From Mariniplasma anaerobium (lineage in GTDB: Bacteria; Bacillota_I; Bacilli_A; Acholeplasmatales; Acholeplasmataceae): a stretch of DNA of 64,000 bases. Below the pieces are notes generated by a model, which worked only from the letters and a program-made list of their open reading frames with translations, did not search any database and had not been told where the DNA came from. Location of the stretch: NCBI RefSeq assembly GCF_016865445.1, contig NZ_AP024412.1:310001-374000 (forward strand), read 5' to 3'. Positions 39,333 to 48,490 of this stretch are shown piece after piece (within the stretch, counting starts at the first letter, position 1; each line of letters begins with the position of its first letter). Both the position numbers and the translations under genes were made by a program.

Positions 39333-40481
39333 ATGAGTACAATAAAAACCGCTAAAGGCGTTTTATACGAATTAAAAAAAGCAGGATATGAAGCATATAT
39401 AGTTGGTGGTGCCGTTAGGGACTATCTTTTAAGAATGCCAATTAATGATGTAGACATAACAACAAATGCTAGACCACATCAAGTCAATAAAATCTTTAGA
39501 ACAATTCCAACAGGATTAAAATATGGAACTCTAACTGTTTTATATAAAGATGAAAAATTTGAAGTTACAACCTATCGTATTGATGGTGAGTATCAAGATG
39601 ATCGTCATCCTGATAATGTAACATTTAGTGAAGATGTTCAAGAAGATGTGAAAAGAAGAGATTTTACCATTAATGGACTTCTTTTATCAGATAAACAAGA
39701 AATCATTGATTTTGTTGAAGGACAAAAGGATCTTAAAGCTAAGTTGATTAGAACTATTGGAGATCCACATCAAAGATTTAATGAAGATGCACTTAGAATG
39801 ATGAGAGCTTTTTATTTCCAATCAAAATTAGGATTTCAAATAGAAACTCAAACTAGAGATGCAATCTTTGAATTAAAAGATAATTTAAAAAATGTTGCGA
39901 TGGAAAGAATCGTTAATGAGATGATTAAGATTATCCAAGGTGAACATGCAAAAAGAGCATTCAAATCGATGGTCACAACGCAAGTACATGAAGTTCTACC
40001 GGGTCTTAAAAAAGGTATAGAACATATACTTACAATGGATGATATGCCATTTGTAGACTCCTTTTTCGCGCTATGCTTCACTTTAAATGATGGTATTGTT
40101 CCGCAAGAATGGACGTTTTCAAACAAACATAGACACAGATACCAACAAGCAGCAGTGCTTGCTAGAAAGACTAAAGTTTTTGATGCATATTATTTATATA
40201 CCTATGGCATTGATTTATGTTTGTTAGCAAATAAAGTTAATTTCATGTTAGATCGTTCTAAAAATTTAAAATCAGAAATAGAAGAAACATATCAAAATTT
40301 ACCTATTCAATCAGAGCTTGACTTAAAACTAAGAGCAACTGAAATGATTGAGATTACAGGTAAAAAAGCAGGTGCATGGTTAAAAGACATGCAACATCAA
40401 ATGGTTTTAGCAGTATTAAAAAAAGAAATGAAAAATGATAAGGAAAGCTTAATTGAATTTCTTAACAAAAATATAAAGTAG
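39333..40481 (+). CDS. cca: CCA-adding tRNA nucleotidyltransferase
   Basis: A 382-residue class II nucleotidyltransferase that builds or repairs the 3' CCA of tRNA. The head has VGGAVRDYLL and the catalytic DVDITTNARP, then RRDFTINGLL, and RFNEDALRMMRAFYF. AGGTGATATGA precedes the ATG, and the start MSTIKTAK matches the usual position before the head domain. Followed after 8 bases by a yhaM-like gene. Confidence 0.94.
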   Translation: MSTIKTAKGVLYELKKAGYEAYIVGGAVRDYLLRMPINDVDITTNARPHQVNKIFRTIPTGLKYGTLTVLYKDEKFEVTTYRIDGEYQDDRHPDNVTFSEDVQEDVKRRDFTINGLLLSDKQEIIDFVEGQKDLKAKLIRTIGDPHQRFNEDALRMMRAFYFQSKLGFQIETQTRDAIFELKDNLKNVAMERIVNEMIKIIQGEHAKRAFKSMVTTQVHEVLPGLKKGIEHILTMDDMPFVDSFFALCFTLNDGIVPQEWTFSNKHRHRYQQAAVLARKTKVFDAYYLYTYGIDLCLLANKVNFMLDRSKNLKSEIEETYQNLPIQSELDLKLRATEMIEITGKKAGAWLKDMQHQMVLAVLKKEMKNDKESLIEFLNKNIK

Positions 40482-40489
40482 GTGTTTTT

Positions 40490-41410
40490 ATGGATTTAAA
40501 AGAAAATGAAATATACAAAATTATAGGAAAAGTAGAAAATGTTAACACAGGTGCACATTTTTCAAATACAACAGTTTTGAAAAAAGATGGCACACATGTA
40601 AATATTAAATTAGAATTTGAACAACTTCAAGATATTAAAATGGGTAAAATTTATGAGTTTGAAGCTTTAGCAGTCGTAAAAGTAGAAGATGAACTTGTTT
40701 TAAAACTACAATCAATTAAAGATATTGAAGATGTATTAGAAGCAGATGAATTATCAGAACTCTTAGATTACTTTTATGTTTACGCACCCATTCCAATGGT
40801 TGAGATAAAAAAAGGGATTGAAGGATTCTTATCTAAAATAGAAAATAAAGCTTTACATGAGATAACAAAGACGATATATGATAAACACAAAAAAACTTTT
40901 TATATGCATCCAGCAGCAACTAAGTTTCATCATGCGTATGTAGGTGGATTAAGTTATCATACATTTACAATGTTAAAACTCATTGATCCATTTTTAGAAG
41001 TATATAAGTATTTAAACAAAGACTTGTTATATGCAGCAACATTACTACATGATATGTCAAAAATTAGTGAAATCTCTGGAGTAGATGGAGAATATACAAA
41101 AGAAGGCTTATTGATAGGGCACCTAGTGATGCAAACCATTGATGTTGATCAAGTTGCAAAACAATTAGGATATGAAGACTTAGAAGAAGTCTTAATCTTA
41201 AAACATATGATTTTATCCCATCATGGACAACTTCATTATGGATCTCCTAAAAAGCCGCAAACTGGAGAAGCTCTACTCTTATGGTTTATTGATACAATCG
41301 ATTCTAAGTTTACTGTCTTAGGAGAAGTTCTAGATACAACCTTAGAAGGACAATTTACGCAAATGGTAAGTGTCTTAGATAAAATGAGATTTTATAAACC
41401 CAAATTGTAA
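40490..41410 (+). CDS. yhaM: YhaM-like 3'-5' exoribonuclease (OB-fold plus HD domain)
   Basis: A 306-residue protein. The N-terminal ~90 residues form an OB-fold-like nucleic-acid domain. The HD metal-dependent phosphohydrolase domain follows (KFHHAYVGGLSYHT near 150; LLHDMSKISEI near 185; LSHHGQLHYGSPKKPQT). This is the arrangement of YhaM/CBF1 exoribonucleases. Slightly shorter at both ends than B. subtilis YhaM, so the family call is firm but substrate is inferred. Confidence 0.85.
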   Translation: MDLKENEIYKIIGKVENVNTGAHFSNTTVLKKDGTHVNIKLEFEQLQDIKMGKIYEFEALAVVKVEDELVLKLQSIKDIEDVLEADELSELLDYFYVYAPIPMVEIKKGIEGFLSKIENKALHEITKTIYDKHKKTFYMHPAATKFHHAYVGGLSYHTFTMLKLIDPFLEVYKYLNKDLLYAATLLHDMSKISEISGVDGEYTKEGLLIGHLVMQTIDVDQVAKQLGYEDLEEVLILKHMILSHHGQLHYGSPKKPQTGEALLLWFIDTIDSKFTVLGEVLDTTLEGQFTQMVSVLDKMRFYKPKL

Positions 41411-41419
41411 TAAAAAGAT

Positions 41420-41447
41420 AAAGAAGCATTTAATTGCTTCTTTTTTT
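41420..41447 (+). terminator. Terminator of cca-yhaM
   Basis: AAGAAGC and GCTTCTT pair around an ATTTAATT loop and run into a T-tract that abuts the IS30 left end. Confidence 0.9.
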
Positions 41448-41448
41448 A

Positions 41449-41477
41449 TGCAGATAATTTGTCAATTCAAGTGCAAC
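41449..41477 (+). repeat. Left terminal inverted repeat of IS30 element
   Basis: TGCAGATAATTT-N8-AAGTGCAAC. It overlaps the last codons of the transposase gene. Confidence 0.85.
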
Positions 41478-42442
41478 GCATCATAAGATTCATTGATCAC
41501 TTCTAATGGAGTTTTAAAGTTGATGCATTTTCTAGGTCTATTATTTAGACGAGTTAATACATTAAGTACTTCTACATCGTTAGTTTGTGAAAGATCCATA
41601 CCCTTTGGATAGTATTCTCTTAATAAACCATTTGAATTTTCATTAGTTCCTTTTTGCCATGCACAGTAAGGATCAGTGAAATACATCTGACAATTTAAAC
41701 TTTCTTCAATATCTTTATATTTAGCAAATTCTTTACCGCGATCACATGTGATTGTTTTCACTAATTCAGGTGGGAATTGTGATAGTAATTCAATAATAGC
41801 TGCTGTAACATTCTCGCTTGTTCTATCGGGTAGTAGTTTAACAAGGTACAGTCTTGATTTACGCTCGGCAAGTGTTACGAAACAATACTTGCTTTTTCGT
41901 TGAAAATTCACTCTTCCAGATTCCACAGTATCGGCTTCCCAATGTCCTAACGTATGTCTCTTATAGACCTCTTTAGGACGTTTTTTTATTGTTTTACCTA
42001 TGTTGAAGCGACCTCTTGTTTCTGCAGGTCGTTTGAATTTACCTTTTCGTCTCAATCTCCATATCTCTCCTCGTATAAGATATTTTTTATGTATCCATCT
42101 ATAGATAGTTGAAAAACAAGGGGAATTTTCAGGTTGTCCATTTTTTCGTTTTGCTATTTGCTCTGGTGACCATTGTTGATTTAGTTTATCTTCAATGTAC
42201 TTTTTGATAAATGGACATATTTTTACTGGTCTATGACATTTGATTCGACGCTTTTCATATTTCTTTTGCGCAATATGAGGTAAGTATTTATAGCGATATC
42301 CACATTCATTCCTCTTTAACTCCCTAGATATTGTACTAGGACTTCTTTTTACTGCTTTGCTAATTTGTCTAATGCTCACCCCTGAGAGCCATAACTGATA
42401 TATACAAGTTCTTTCTTCTATGGTAAGATGTATGTAGTTCAT
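41462..42442 (-). CDS. IS30 family transposase
   Basis: A 326-residue DDE transposase. The N-terminal helix-turn-helix reads LTIEERTCIYQLWLSGVS and then IRQISKAVKRSPSTISREL. The catalytic core has LGHWEADTVESG, TITCDRGKEFAKY and the NSNGLLREYYPKG block with the final glutamate. AAAGGAG upstream of ATG. Full length and uninterrupted. The stop codon is only 13 bases from the element's left end, so the coding region includes part of the inverted repeat. Confidence 0.95.
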   Translation of the reverse strand: MNYIHLTIEERTCIYQLWLSGVSIRQISKAVKRSPSTISRELKRNECGYRYKYLPHIAQKKYEKRRIKCHRPVKICPFIKKYIEDKLNQQWSPEQIAKRKNGQPENSPCFSTIYRWIHKKYLIRGEIWRLRRKGKFKRPAETRGRFNIGKTIKKRPKEVYKRHTLGHWEADTVESGRVNFQRKSKYCFVTLAERKSRLYLVKLLPDRTSENVTAAIIELLSQFPPELVKTITCDRGKEFAKYKDIEESLNCQMYFTDPYCAWQKGTNENSNGLLREYYPKGMDLSQTNDVEVLNVLTRLNNRPRKCINFKTPLEVINESYDALHLN

Positions 42443-42515
42443 AGTTTCTCCTTTTGTGTTTGTTTGGTCACTTACATTATATAGGAATCTATGAACTTTT
42501 TTATTTTTCTTTAGT

Positions 42516-42544
42516 GTTGCACTTGTTATTATAAATTATCTGCA
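42516..42544 (-). repeat. Right terminal inverted repeat of IS30 element
   Basis: Minus strand reads TGCAGATAATTT-N8-AAGTGCAAC. Confidence 0.85.
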
Positions 42545-42570
42545 AAAAAAAAGACCACCGAAGTGGTCTT
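42544..42570 (-). terminator. Terminator of the PrsA-like gene
   Basis: On the minus strand AAGACCAC-TTCG-GTGGTCTT followed by a T run that touches the IS30 right end. UUCG tetraloop. Confidence 0.9.
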
Positions 42571-42590
42571 ATATGAAAATGATCAATTAA

Positions 42591-45557
42591 TTAAGCATTA
42601 CCTTCTAAAATATCGATTAAATCACCAAACAATGCATCATAGTTTGCATCATATACGCCACCATTTTCAGATAACATATAACCGTTTAATTGACGTAAGT
42701 TGATTTCTCTAATTTCATCAATTCGTAGATTGTTTGCTGCATCAGTAAATACTGCATCTTCTAACAAGCTAAAGATTAATTCTCTTTGCATGTAAGTGCC
42801 TTGATAAACAGTAAGAACTGGATCTAAGTAATTTGTAATTGCTGTTTGTACATCAGTAGGAAGTTCAACACCTTCATCTGATAATGATCCAACTAGATAA
42901 TATTCTATTTGAGAAGCAGATAGAGTATCTGTTAAAACATTATAAGCGTTAAGTGTTTCGTTATCAGCTAATACATAATCTCCATCAGTATCATTGACAC
43001 CATCATACATAGCAGAAGTTGTTTCAGCAACCTTAGTTGCAAGAATTAAATGGAAACCAAAATCTGATTGTACTGATTCCATAGCTGCTTGATTAACTGC
43101 ATTACTTGTAGTTACCCATGCATCATAGAAGTCAAGATAAGGGAATAGAGAATCATCATCATCCATAGCAGCTAATGTGTCATGAATAACCATTGCACGA
43201 TCGTAAAAGACTTGGTCTAATACACTTGTACCTGTTACGAAATTAGATTTATTTGTAATTGCAGAAGAAATATTTTCGAATTTCAAATAAAAACCTAATT
43301 GACGATATTCAGCCCAAAGACTTTCTAATGTGTAATCATATGGTGGAGTTGTACTACCAATTTCTATACGACCTGAGTTGTTAAAATCAGTTGCAATTGC
43401 AGTTAAAGCTTCTGAGAAACCTTTGTACATACCAATTTGTGTATAGATTAAATCTACTAAGTCAACTAAACCATCTAAAACTTCTTGTTTAGCAACTGCA
43501 TCTAATGTGTCTAAGTAATCTTGAGGATTATCTGGAGAACCATCACCATTTTGATCAAAATAAACTAATAAATGACTAACTGTAATTGATTCGAAGTTGT
43601 TATATTGTTTTTCAGCTAATGTTGCAAGACTTTGATAAATATTAGCATTTTCAAAATGAACTTCATAATCTTCTAAATATTGTTGTCTTAAGTCTGGATA
43701 AACATATAAGTTTTCAATTGCTTCATCATTTGAACTTGAACCAAATGCGATTAATAAGAAATCTTGTCTACCTAAACTAGCTGGATAACCAGAAGAAGCG
43801 AAATTATCTGCAGAAAATTGTGAAATGATATTTTCGAATTGTTCTGTATAATCATCCATATCTGCATCAGATACAGTATAATCTTCACTAGCCATTAAGA
43901 ATTTGTTTGATAACATATCTAATGCAATGTTGATACCATAAGAAGATTCTAATTCAGAATAGAAATCATCAACTAATATTTCGATATCGCCCATTTTAGC
44001 TAATACATCACCAGTTTTATTAGAATCATCACCATCATAGCCATAGCTTTGTTCGTAGAATAATCTAACAACACCATCATAAATATCTAATGTTTCTTCT
44101 TCATACATTTCATTAACTTTAGTCGAAATGTATGTATCAGTTAATTTAGATTCAATAAGTTCATCTTTCATTTCAGCTTTAACAGCTAAAGCAGCTGTTG
44201 AGTCATCAAAGATTTCAGCATCACTGTTTTCAGGATCTTCAATTAAGATACCTTCTTCAGTTTCACTTTCATCATTTAACTTAAATACTAAGTAACGTGA
44301 GTCTCCAAAAGTTTGAATTCTTGAAGAATAAGGTTTTCCATCAGTAGTATCATCAGTATCTTCCATATCAGCTTCAGCGATTAACGTATCATAAATGTGA
44401 CTTCTAAGGCTTGTATTGATTTCTGTTAAGTCGTCATAAGTATAAGTAGTAGTGTAATCATTGCCATCGCCAACAATAGAGATACCATCTGTATCTAGTT
44501 TGACAGGAGCTGCTGGGTTAAGTAAATTATATATTTCGATATATTTTGCTTTTACGCCATCAGGTAATAATTTAACATCTGAGAAACCATCGTTTCTATC
44601 AGTGTTGATAACATATGCTTTATAATAATCTTCATAATCATCAACTGTAATCATCTCACGAGATTCTCCATCAACACCTAATTTAGATGTGATATCTAAA
44701 TCATCTAAGATTTCAGATACATAAGCATAATCCGGATTGTCTAAATCAACATATCCTGCGTTACCTTCTTTAATACGGATGTCAGGTAGTGCATACCAGA
44801 ATCCTTTTGAATCAGGTTTTAGACCAACTTGATATAAAGCAGCGTTTGCTTCATTTAAGTTAATGAAACGTACAACTAGTGCGTCTACATCATATTGACC
44901 TTCTTTATTGTTCTTGTAATAAGTAACAATATTTTCATCTGAGATATAAGCATCACTTTCTTCATCTAAAACTTCAACTGCTAATAGTTCTTTAGCATAT
45001 GCTCTTTGAGCAACTCTTAAAGCATAACGTTCTAGTAAGAAGTCTAATGTTTGATATCCAGTGAATGGATTATCTTCGGTTTGTGCTAAACCAAGAATTG
45101 CATCAATGACATCTTGAATAACAATACTGTTATCAAGTAAATAAACTGAGTCTGCATATTTTTCAATATTTCTAATATATAATTCAGGGTTATCATCATA
45201 AAGACCTTGTAAATCTTCTTTATCTGTAACACCATAAATAGCTGAATTTACTGTATCATCTAAGTATTCGATTAATGTTTCATCGCCAGCGATAAGATCA
45301 GCTTTAGCAGCAGTTATTTGTGTCTTAAATATTTCTTCATCTACCATAGTTGCCAAAGTAGCAGCACCTTGCATACGAAGTTGATCATATAATTCTTTTT
45401 CTGTTACCTTTAAATCTCCATATGTTAAGTAGACATCGTCGCTTGAGATACTACCATATGGTGTCTTTTCGCTACCGTTACATGCAGCTAATGTTAGAAC
45501 ACTTGCTACTACAAGCACAAGTAGTGCAAATCTTCTAAAACTTTTTAATTGATTCAT
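42591..45557 (-). CDS. Very large PrsA/SurA-like peptidyl-prolyl isomerase lipoprotein
   Basis: A 988-residue lipoprotein. The signal peptide ends at LAAC (near residue 25), so it should be anchored on the outer face of the membrane. After it, LTYGDLKVTEKELYDQLR and MVDEEIF resemble the N-terminal chaperone domain of PrsA. Parvulin-like marks are TVSHLLVYFD (near 690) and SDFGFHLILATKV (near 865), with a large insertion between them. A second chaperone-like repeat seems to lie around residues 540-620. PrsA proteins are usually about 300 residues. The start ATG 45557 follows GAAGGAGTG; in-frame ATGs farther upstream lack such a site. Confidence 0.75.
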   Translation of the reverse strand: MNQLKSFRRFALLVLVVASVLTLAACNGSEKTPYGSISSDDVYLTYGDLKVTEKELYDQLRMQGAATLATMVDEEIFKTQITAAKADLIAGDETLIEYLDDTVNSAIYGVTDKEDLQGLYDDNPELYIRNIEKYADSVYLLDNSIVIQDVIDAILGLAQTEDNPFTGYQTLDFLLERYALRVAQRAYAKELLAVEVLDEESDAYISDENIVTYYKNNKEGQYDVDALVVRFINLNEANAALYQVGLKPDSKGFWYALPDIRIKEGNAGYVDLDNPDYAYVSEILDDLDITSKLGVDGESREMITVDDYEDYYKAYVINTDRNDGFSDVKLLPDGVKAKYIEIYNLLNPAAPVKLDTDGISIVGDGNDYTTTYTYDDLTEINTSLRSHIYDTLIAEADMEDTDDTTDGKPYSSRIQTFGDSRYLVFKLNDESETEEGILIEDPENSDAEIFDDSTAALAVKAEMKDELIESKLTDTYISTKVNEMYEEETLDIYDGVVRLFYEQSYGYDGDDSNKTGDVLAKMGDIEILVDDFYSELESSYGINIALDMLSNKFLMASEDYTVSDADMDDYTEQFENIISQFSADNFASSGYPASLGRQDFLLIAFGSSSNDEAIENLYVYPDLRQQYLEDYEVHFENANIYQSLATLAEKQYNNFESITVSHLLVYFDQNGDGSPDNPQDYLDTLDAVAKQEVLDGLVDLVDLIYTQIGMYKGFSEALTAIATDFNNSGRIEIGSTTPPYDYTLESLWAEYRQLGFYLKFENISSAITNKSNFVTGTSVLDQVFYDRAMVIHDTLAAMDDDDSLFPYLDFYDAWVTTSNAVNQAAMESVQSDFGFHLILATKVAETTSAMYDGVNDTDGDYVLADNETLNAYNVLTDTLSASQIEYYLVGSLSDEGVELPTDVQTAITNYLDPVLTVYQGTYMQRELIFSLLEDAVFTDAANNLRIDEIREINLRQLNGYMLSENGGVYDANYDALFGDLIDILEGNA

Positions 45558-45687
45558 TGTGTTCACTCCTTCAATTGTTTCATACAAGCAAGTATAATAT
45601 AGCATTTTTTGGGGTGTAAATGCAACCACTTTCATTTTATTTTATAATATCACATATTTATATGTTATTATTATAGAAGGTGATACT

Positions 45688-46458
45688 GTGGAAATATACG
45701 TTTTAGCCAGTGGTTCAAAAGGAAATATGACCTACTTAAAAGTAGGGCATATTAAATTATTTGTTGATGCAGGCATAAGTTATAAAAGAATTAGAGAAAA
45801 AATGGAAGCTTATGATCAAGATTTATATGACGTAAAAAGCATATTAATTACGCATGAACACTCTGATCATGTGACGGGCTTAAGATTGTTGTTAAAAAAT
45901 AAAATAATCGAAGATGTTTATCTTACATCTGGAACATATGAAGCATTAAGTGATGAGGTTAAAATCTTGATTAAAAATGTGCATATTATTAAGTCTGAAG
46001 ACACCTTTGATGTCTTAGGATTGAAAGTTAGTACATTTATGGTTTCTCATGATGCAAACCAGCCAGTTGGATATGTTATTGAAGATGGTTCTAAAAAAGT
46101 GTGTTTTGTTAATGATACAGGTTATGTAGATCAAGTCTATTATGATTTGTTAAGTAATGCAGATTGTTATTTGTTAGAAGCCAATCATCATCCAACAAAA
46201 CTAATGCAATCTCCAAGACCTTTTTTACTTAAAAAAAGGATTTTAGGAGAACGTGGTCATTTATCAAATGATGACGCAGCATGGCTTATAAACCGCTTTG
46301 TTAACAATAAAGATAGTAAGTGGATTGTTACTCATATTTCTGAAGATTGTAATTCAGTACTAGATATAGAAGAATCTATTGTTAAAGCATTTGATGACCC
46401 CACTAAAGTTGAGGTCTTTTATGCAACAAAAGATGGACTACCGGTGATAAAAATATGA
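45688..46458 (+). CDS. walJ: WalJ/YycJ-type metallo-beta-lactamase fold hydrolase
   Basis: A 256-residue MBL-fold phosphodiesterase/nuclease. It begins MEIYVLASGSKGNMTYL, with the metal motif ITHEHSDHVTG near 55-65, FVNDTGYV and LEANHH. GTG start with GAAGGTGAT upstream. In Firmicutes walJ ends the walRK operon and is followed by rlmH, as here, but no walRK genes are visible in this window. Confidence 0.92.
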   Translation: MEIYVLASGSKGNMTYLKVGHIKLFVDAGISYKRIREKMEAYDQDLYDVKSILITHEHSDHVTGLRLLLKNKIIEDVYLTSGTYEALSDEVKILIKNVHIIKSEDTFDVLGLKVSTFMVSHDANQPVGYVIEDGSKKVCFVNDTGYVDQVYYDLLSNADCYLLEANHHPTKLMQSPRPFLLKKRILGERGHLSNDDAAWLINRFVNNKDSKWIVTHISEDCNSVLDIEESIVKAFDDPTKVEVFYATKDGLPVIKI

Positions 46459-46898
46459 TAAAATTAATAGTAGTAGGTAAAATGAATCATAAGTATCTAA
46501 ATGAAGGTATAAGTTATTATAAGAAACAACTACCGGTTGATCTTGATATCATTGAAGTTAAAGATGAAAAAAATATTGAAGGTATGAAGCTTGAAGGACA
46601 ATATATCTTAAGTAAGATTAAAGAATCTGATGTAGTTGTTGTATTAGCTATTAATGGAAAGATCTTAGATAGTATTGGTTTTTCAAAAATGATTGAAGAT
46701 GTCAACACATATCAACAAGGAGATTTGGTTTTTGTGATTGGGGGATCTTATGGTTTGAGTCCTGAAGTTTATCAGAGAGCAAACCAAAAGATATCATTTT
46801 CAAAAATGACATTTCCTCATCAATTGATGAGATTAATATTGGTAGAACAAATTTATCGTGGGTTCATGATTATGAAAAATCACCCATATCATAAGTAG
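46455..46898 (+). CDS. rlmH: 23S rRNA pseudouridine-1915 N3-methyltransferase
   Basis: A 147-residue SPOUT methyltransferase. The knot region reads FVIGGSYGLSPEVYQRA, followed by SKMTFPHQLMRLILVEQIYR and the C-terminal NHPYHK, all RlmH hallmarks. It is about ten residues shorter than most members. ATGA overlap with walJ. Confidence 0.95.
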   Translation: MIKLIVVGKMNHKYLNEGISYYKKQLPVDLDIIEVKDEKNIEGMKLEGQYILSKIKESDVVVVLAINGKILDSIGFSKMIEDVNTYQQGDLVFVIGGSYGLSPEVYQRANQKISFSKMTFPHQLMRLILVEQIYRGFMIMKNHPYHK

Positions 46899-46907
46899 GT
46901 GAATAAT

Positions 46908-47546
46908 GTGTTTAAGAAAAAGTATATATTTTGGGATTTCAATGGGACAGTTTTAGATGATAAGAGATTATGTTATGACATCTTAAATCAAATGCTAGAA
47001 GAAAGTGGAAGAAAAAAAGTAACATTAAAAGATTATTTAATGATATTTGATTTTCCTGTGAAGAATTATTACGCAAAAGTATATGATTTAGAAGAAACAC
47101 CATTTGAAGTATTATCAAAAAGGTTTATAGAATTATATCAACCAAGTAGTTATAATGAAAAATTGCATAAAGGTATTTTAGATTCTCTGTTTTATTATAA
47201 ATCTATGGGAGTCAAAAATATATTGTTATCCGCATCAGAGAAAAAGAATTTAGATCAACAAATTAATCACTTTAGTATTGGTCATTATTTTGATGATGTC
47301 CTAGGGACAACTAATACCCATGGAGAATCTAAAATTGGTGTTGCTAAAGCTTATGTTGAAAAACATAAGATTAATCCAAAAGACGCAATCATCATTGGTG
47401 ATACGCTTCATGATGCAGAGGTTGCGGAAAGTTTAGGCATGGATGTGATTTTATATACTAAAGGACATCAACACAAATCGAGATTGAAAAAATATAAAAC
47501 CATTGATAACTTTTATGAGTTAAGTGAGATTATCAATAAAAAATAA
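46908..47546 (+). CDS. HAD-superfamily hydrolase (phosphoglycolate phosphatase-like)
   Basis: A 212-residue HAD-type protein. Motif I is IFWDFNGTVLDD: the nucleophilic aspartate is present, while the usual second aspartate is asparagine (DFN). Motif II is LLSASEK, motif III includes ESKIGVAKAY, and motif IV is IIGDTLHDAEVAESLG. Substrate unknown. The GTG 46908 start follows AGTAGGTGA; the earlier in-frame GTG 46899 lies inside it. 9 bases after rlmH. Confidence 0.82.
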   Translation: MFKKKYIFWDFNGTVLDDKRLCYDILNQMLEESGRKKVTLKDYLMIFDFPVKNYYAKVYDLEETPFEVLSKRFIELYQPSSYNEKLHKGILDSLFYYKSMGVKNILLSASEKKNLDQQINHFSIGHYFDDVLGTTNTHGESKIGVAKAYVEKHKINPKDAIIIGDTLHDAEVAESLGMDVILYTKGHQHKSRLKKYKTIDNFYELSEIINKK

Positions 47547-47571
47547 TGTAGTAAATCAAGTGAGGACTTTT

Positions 47572-48450
47572 ATGTTTACAAGTGATGAATTTGATCGAAT
47601 ACAAAAAGAATTTAAAGTTAGACAGATCAGTCGAAAACAAAAGCTCATAAAAATATGGGGTTTCTTTTTAAGTATCATTATTATTGCGATTGTTTCGTTG
47701 ATTGTTATATTTCCAAAACAATTTAGTAATGGTGATACAGTTTGGATCCTACCTACATATGGAGGTATTCTTCTTTTAGGAACTTTAACTGGTTTTCTCA
47801 TTAGTTTAAAGTATGTTAGTGAAAAGCCTTTTTTTGAATATTTATACGATGTAATCATAGATAAAATCAATCAACATGAAGGCTTGTTTTTAAAATACAC
47901 ACCTTATGATAAAACAAGTAGAGATTTTAATAAAACGGGTGGGTTGTTCACACCATATGCGAATGTGAATGTAAAAAGACATATTGAAGGTATGACATCT
48001 GATCAACATGAATTTCATATTTATGATACGATGTTAACAACTTCGACTAATAATGGTCAACAAACTCATTTTGATGGCATCTACTTTGTATTAAATAAAT
48101 CGACTCACACTATAGTTCAAGTTAGAACAAATGGTAAACCTAGAGTCAAGGGACATAAGTATGTTAAAGTTGATACACAAAGCGAATTAAATGTATTTAA
48201 AGAAGTAGATCATAATATAAGTAGCTTAGATTATAAATATCTAAACTTTATCGAAAAGTTAAGTCAAAATTTAGATATTAAAAGAGTATATTTCAGTTCA
48301 GTAGAGCATCAATTACATTTAGCCCTCTGGTATAAAAATCACCCTGGTAGAAAATTAAAAAATATTTCATATGAAACATTAAATAAATTAACTGAGTATT
48401 TCTTAAGTGAGTTTAAACTAATGGAAGATTTACTTGAGATTGATGAGTGA
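47572..48450 (+). CDS. DUF3137 family membrane protein
   Basis: A 292-residue protein with two adjacent transmembrane helices (about residues 27-47 and 60-80), followed by a large soluble domain containing VNVKRHIEG and GQQTHFDGIYFVL. This topology and the soluble block match DUF3137, of unknown function. ATG 47572 follows GTGAGGAC; the longer frame overlaps the HAD gene. Confidence 0.72.
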   Translation: MFTSDEFDRIQKEFKVRQISRKQKLIKIWGFFLSIIIIAIVSLIVIFPKQFSNGDTVWILPTYGGILLLGTLTGFLISLKYVSEKPFFEYLYDVIIDKINQHEGLFLKYTPYDKTSRDFNKTGGLFTPYANVNVKRHIEGMTSDQHEFHIYDTMLTTSTNNGQQTHFDGIYFVLNKSTHTIVQVRTNGKPRVKGHKYVKVDTQSELNVFKEVDHNISSLDYKYLNFIEKLSQNLDIKRVYFSSVEHQLHLALWYKNHPGRKLKNISYETLNKLTEYFLSEFKLMEDLLEIDE

Positions 48451-48461
48451 TGATAAAAAAT

Positions 48462-48488
48462 AAGGATGCGAATTTTCGCATCCTTTTA
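48462..48488. terminator. Bidirectional terminator between DUF3137 gene and lipoprotein gene
   Basis: AAGGATGCGAA and TTCGCATCCTT, with A and T tracts on either side. Confidence 0.88.
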
Positions 48489-48490
48489 TT

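Larger units (their letters stand above)
41449..42544 (-). mobile_element. IS30-family insertion sequence, about 1.1 kb
   Basis: Inverted repeats of 29 bases (41449-41477 and 42516-42544) share the outer TGCAGATAATTT and the inner AAGTGCAAC exactly, with a variable 8-base middle. One IS30-type transposase fills the element. The left flank is a T7 tract and the right flank an A8 tract of neighbouring terminators, so a target duplication cannot be recognised. Confidence 0.88.
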
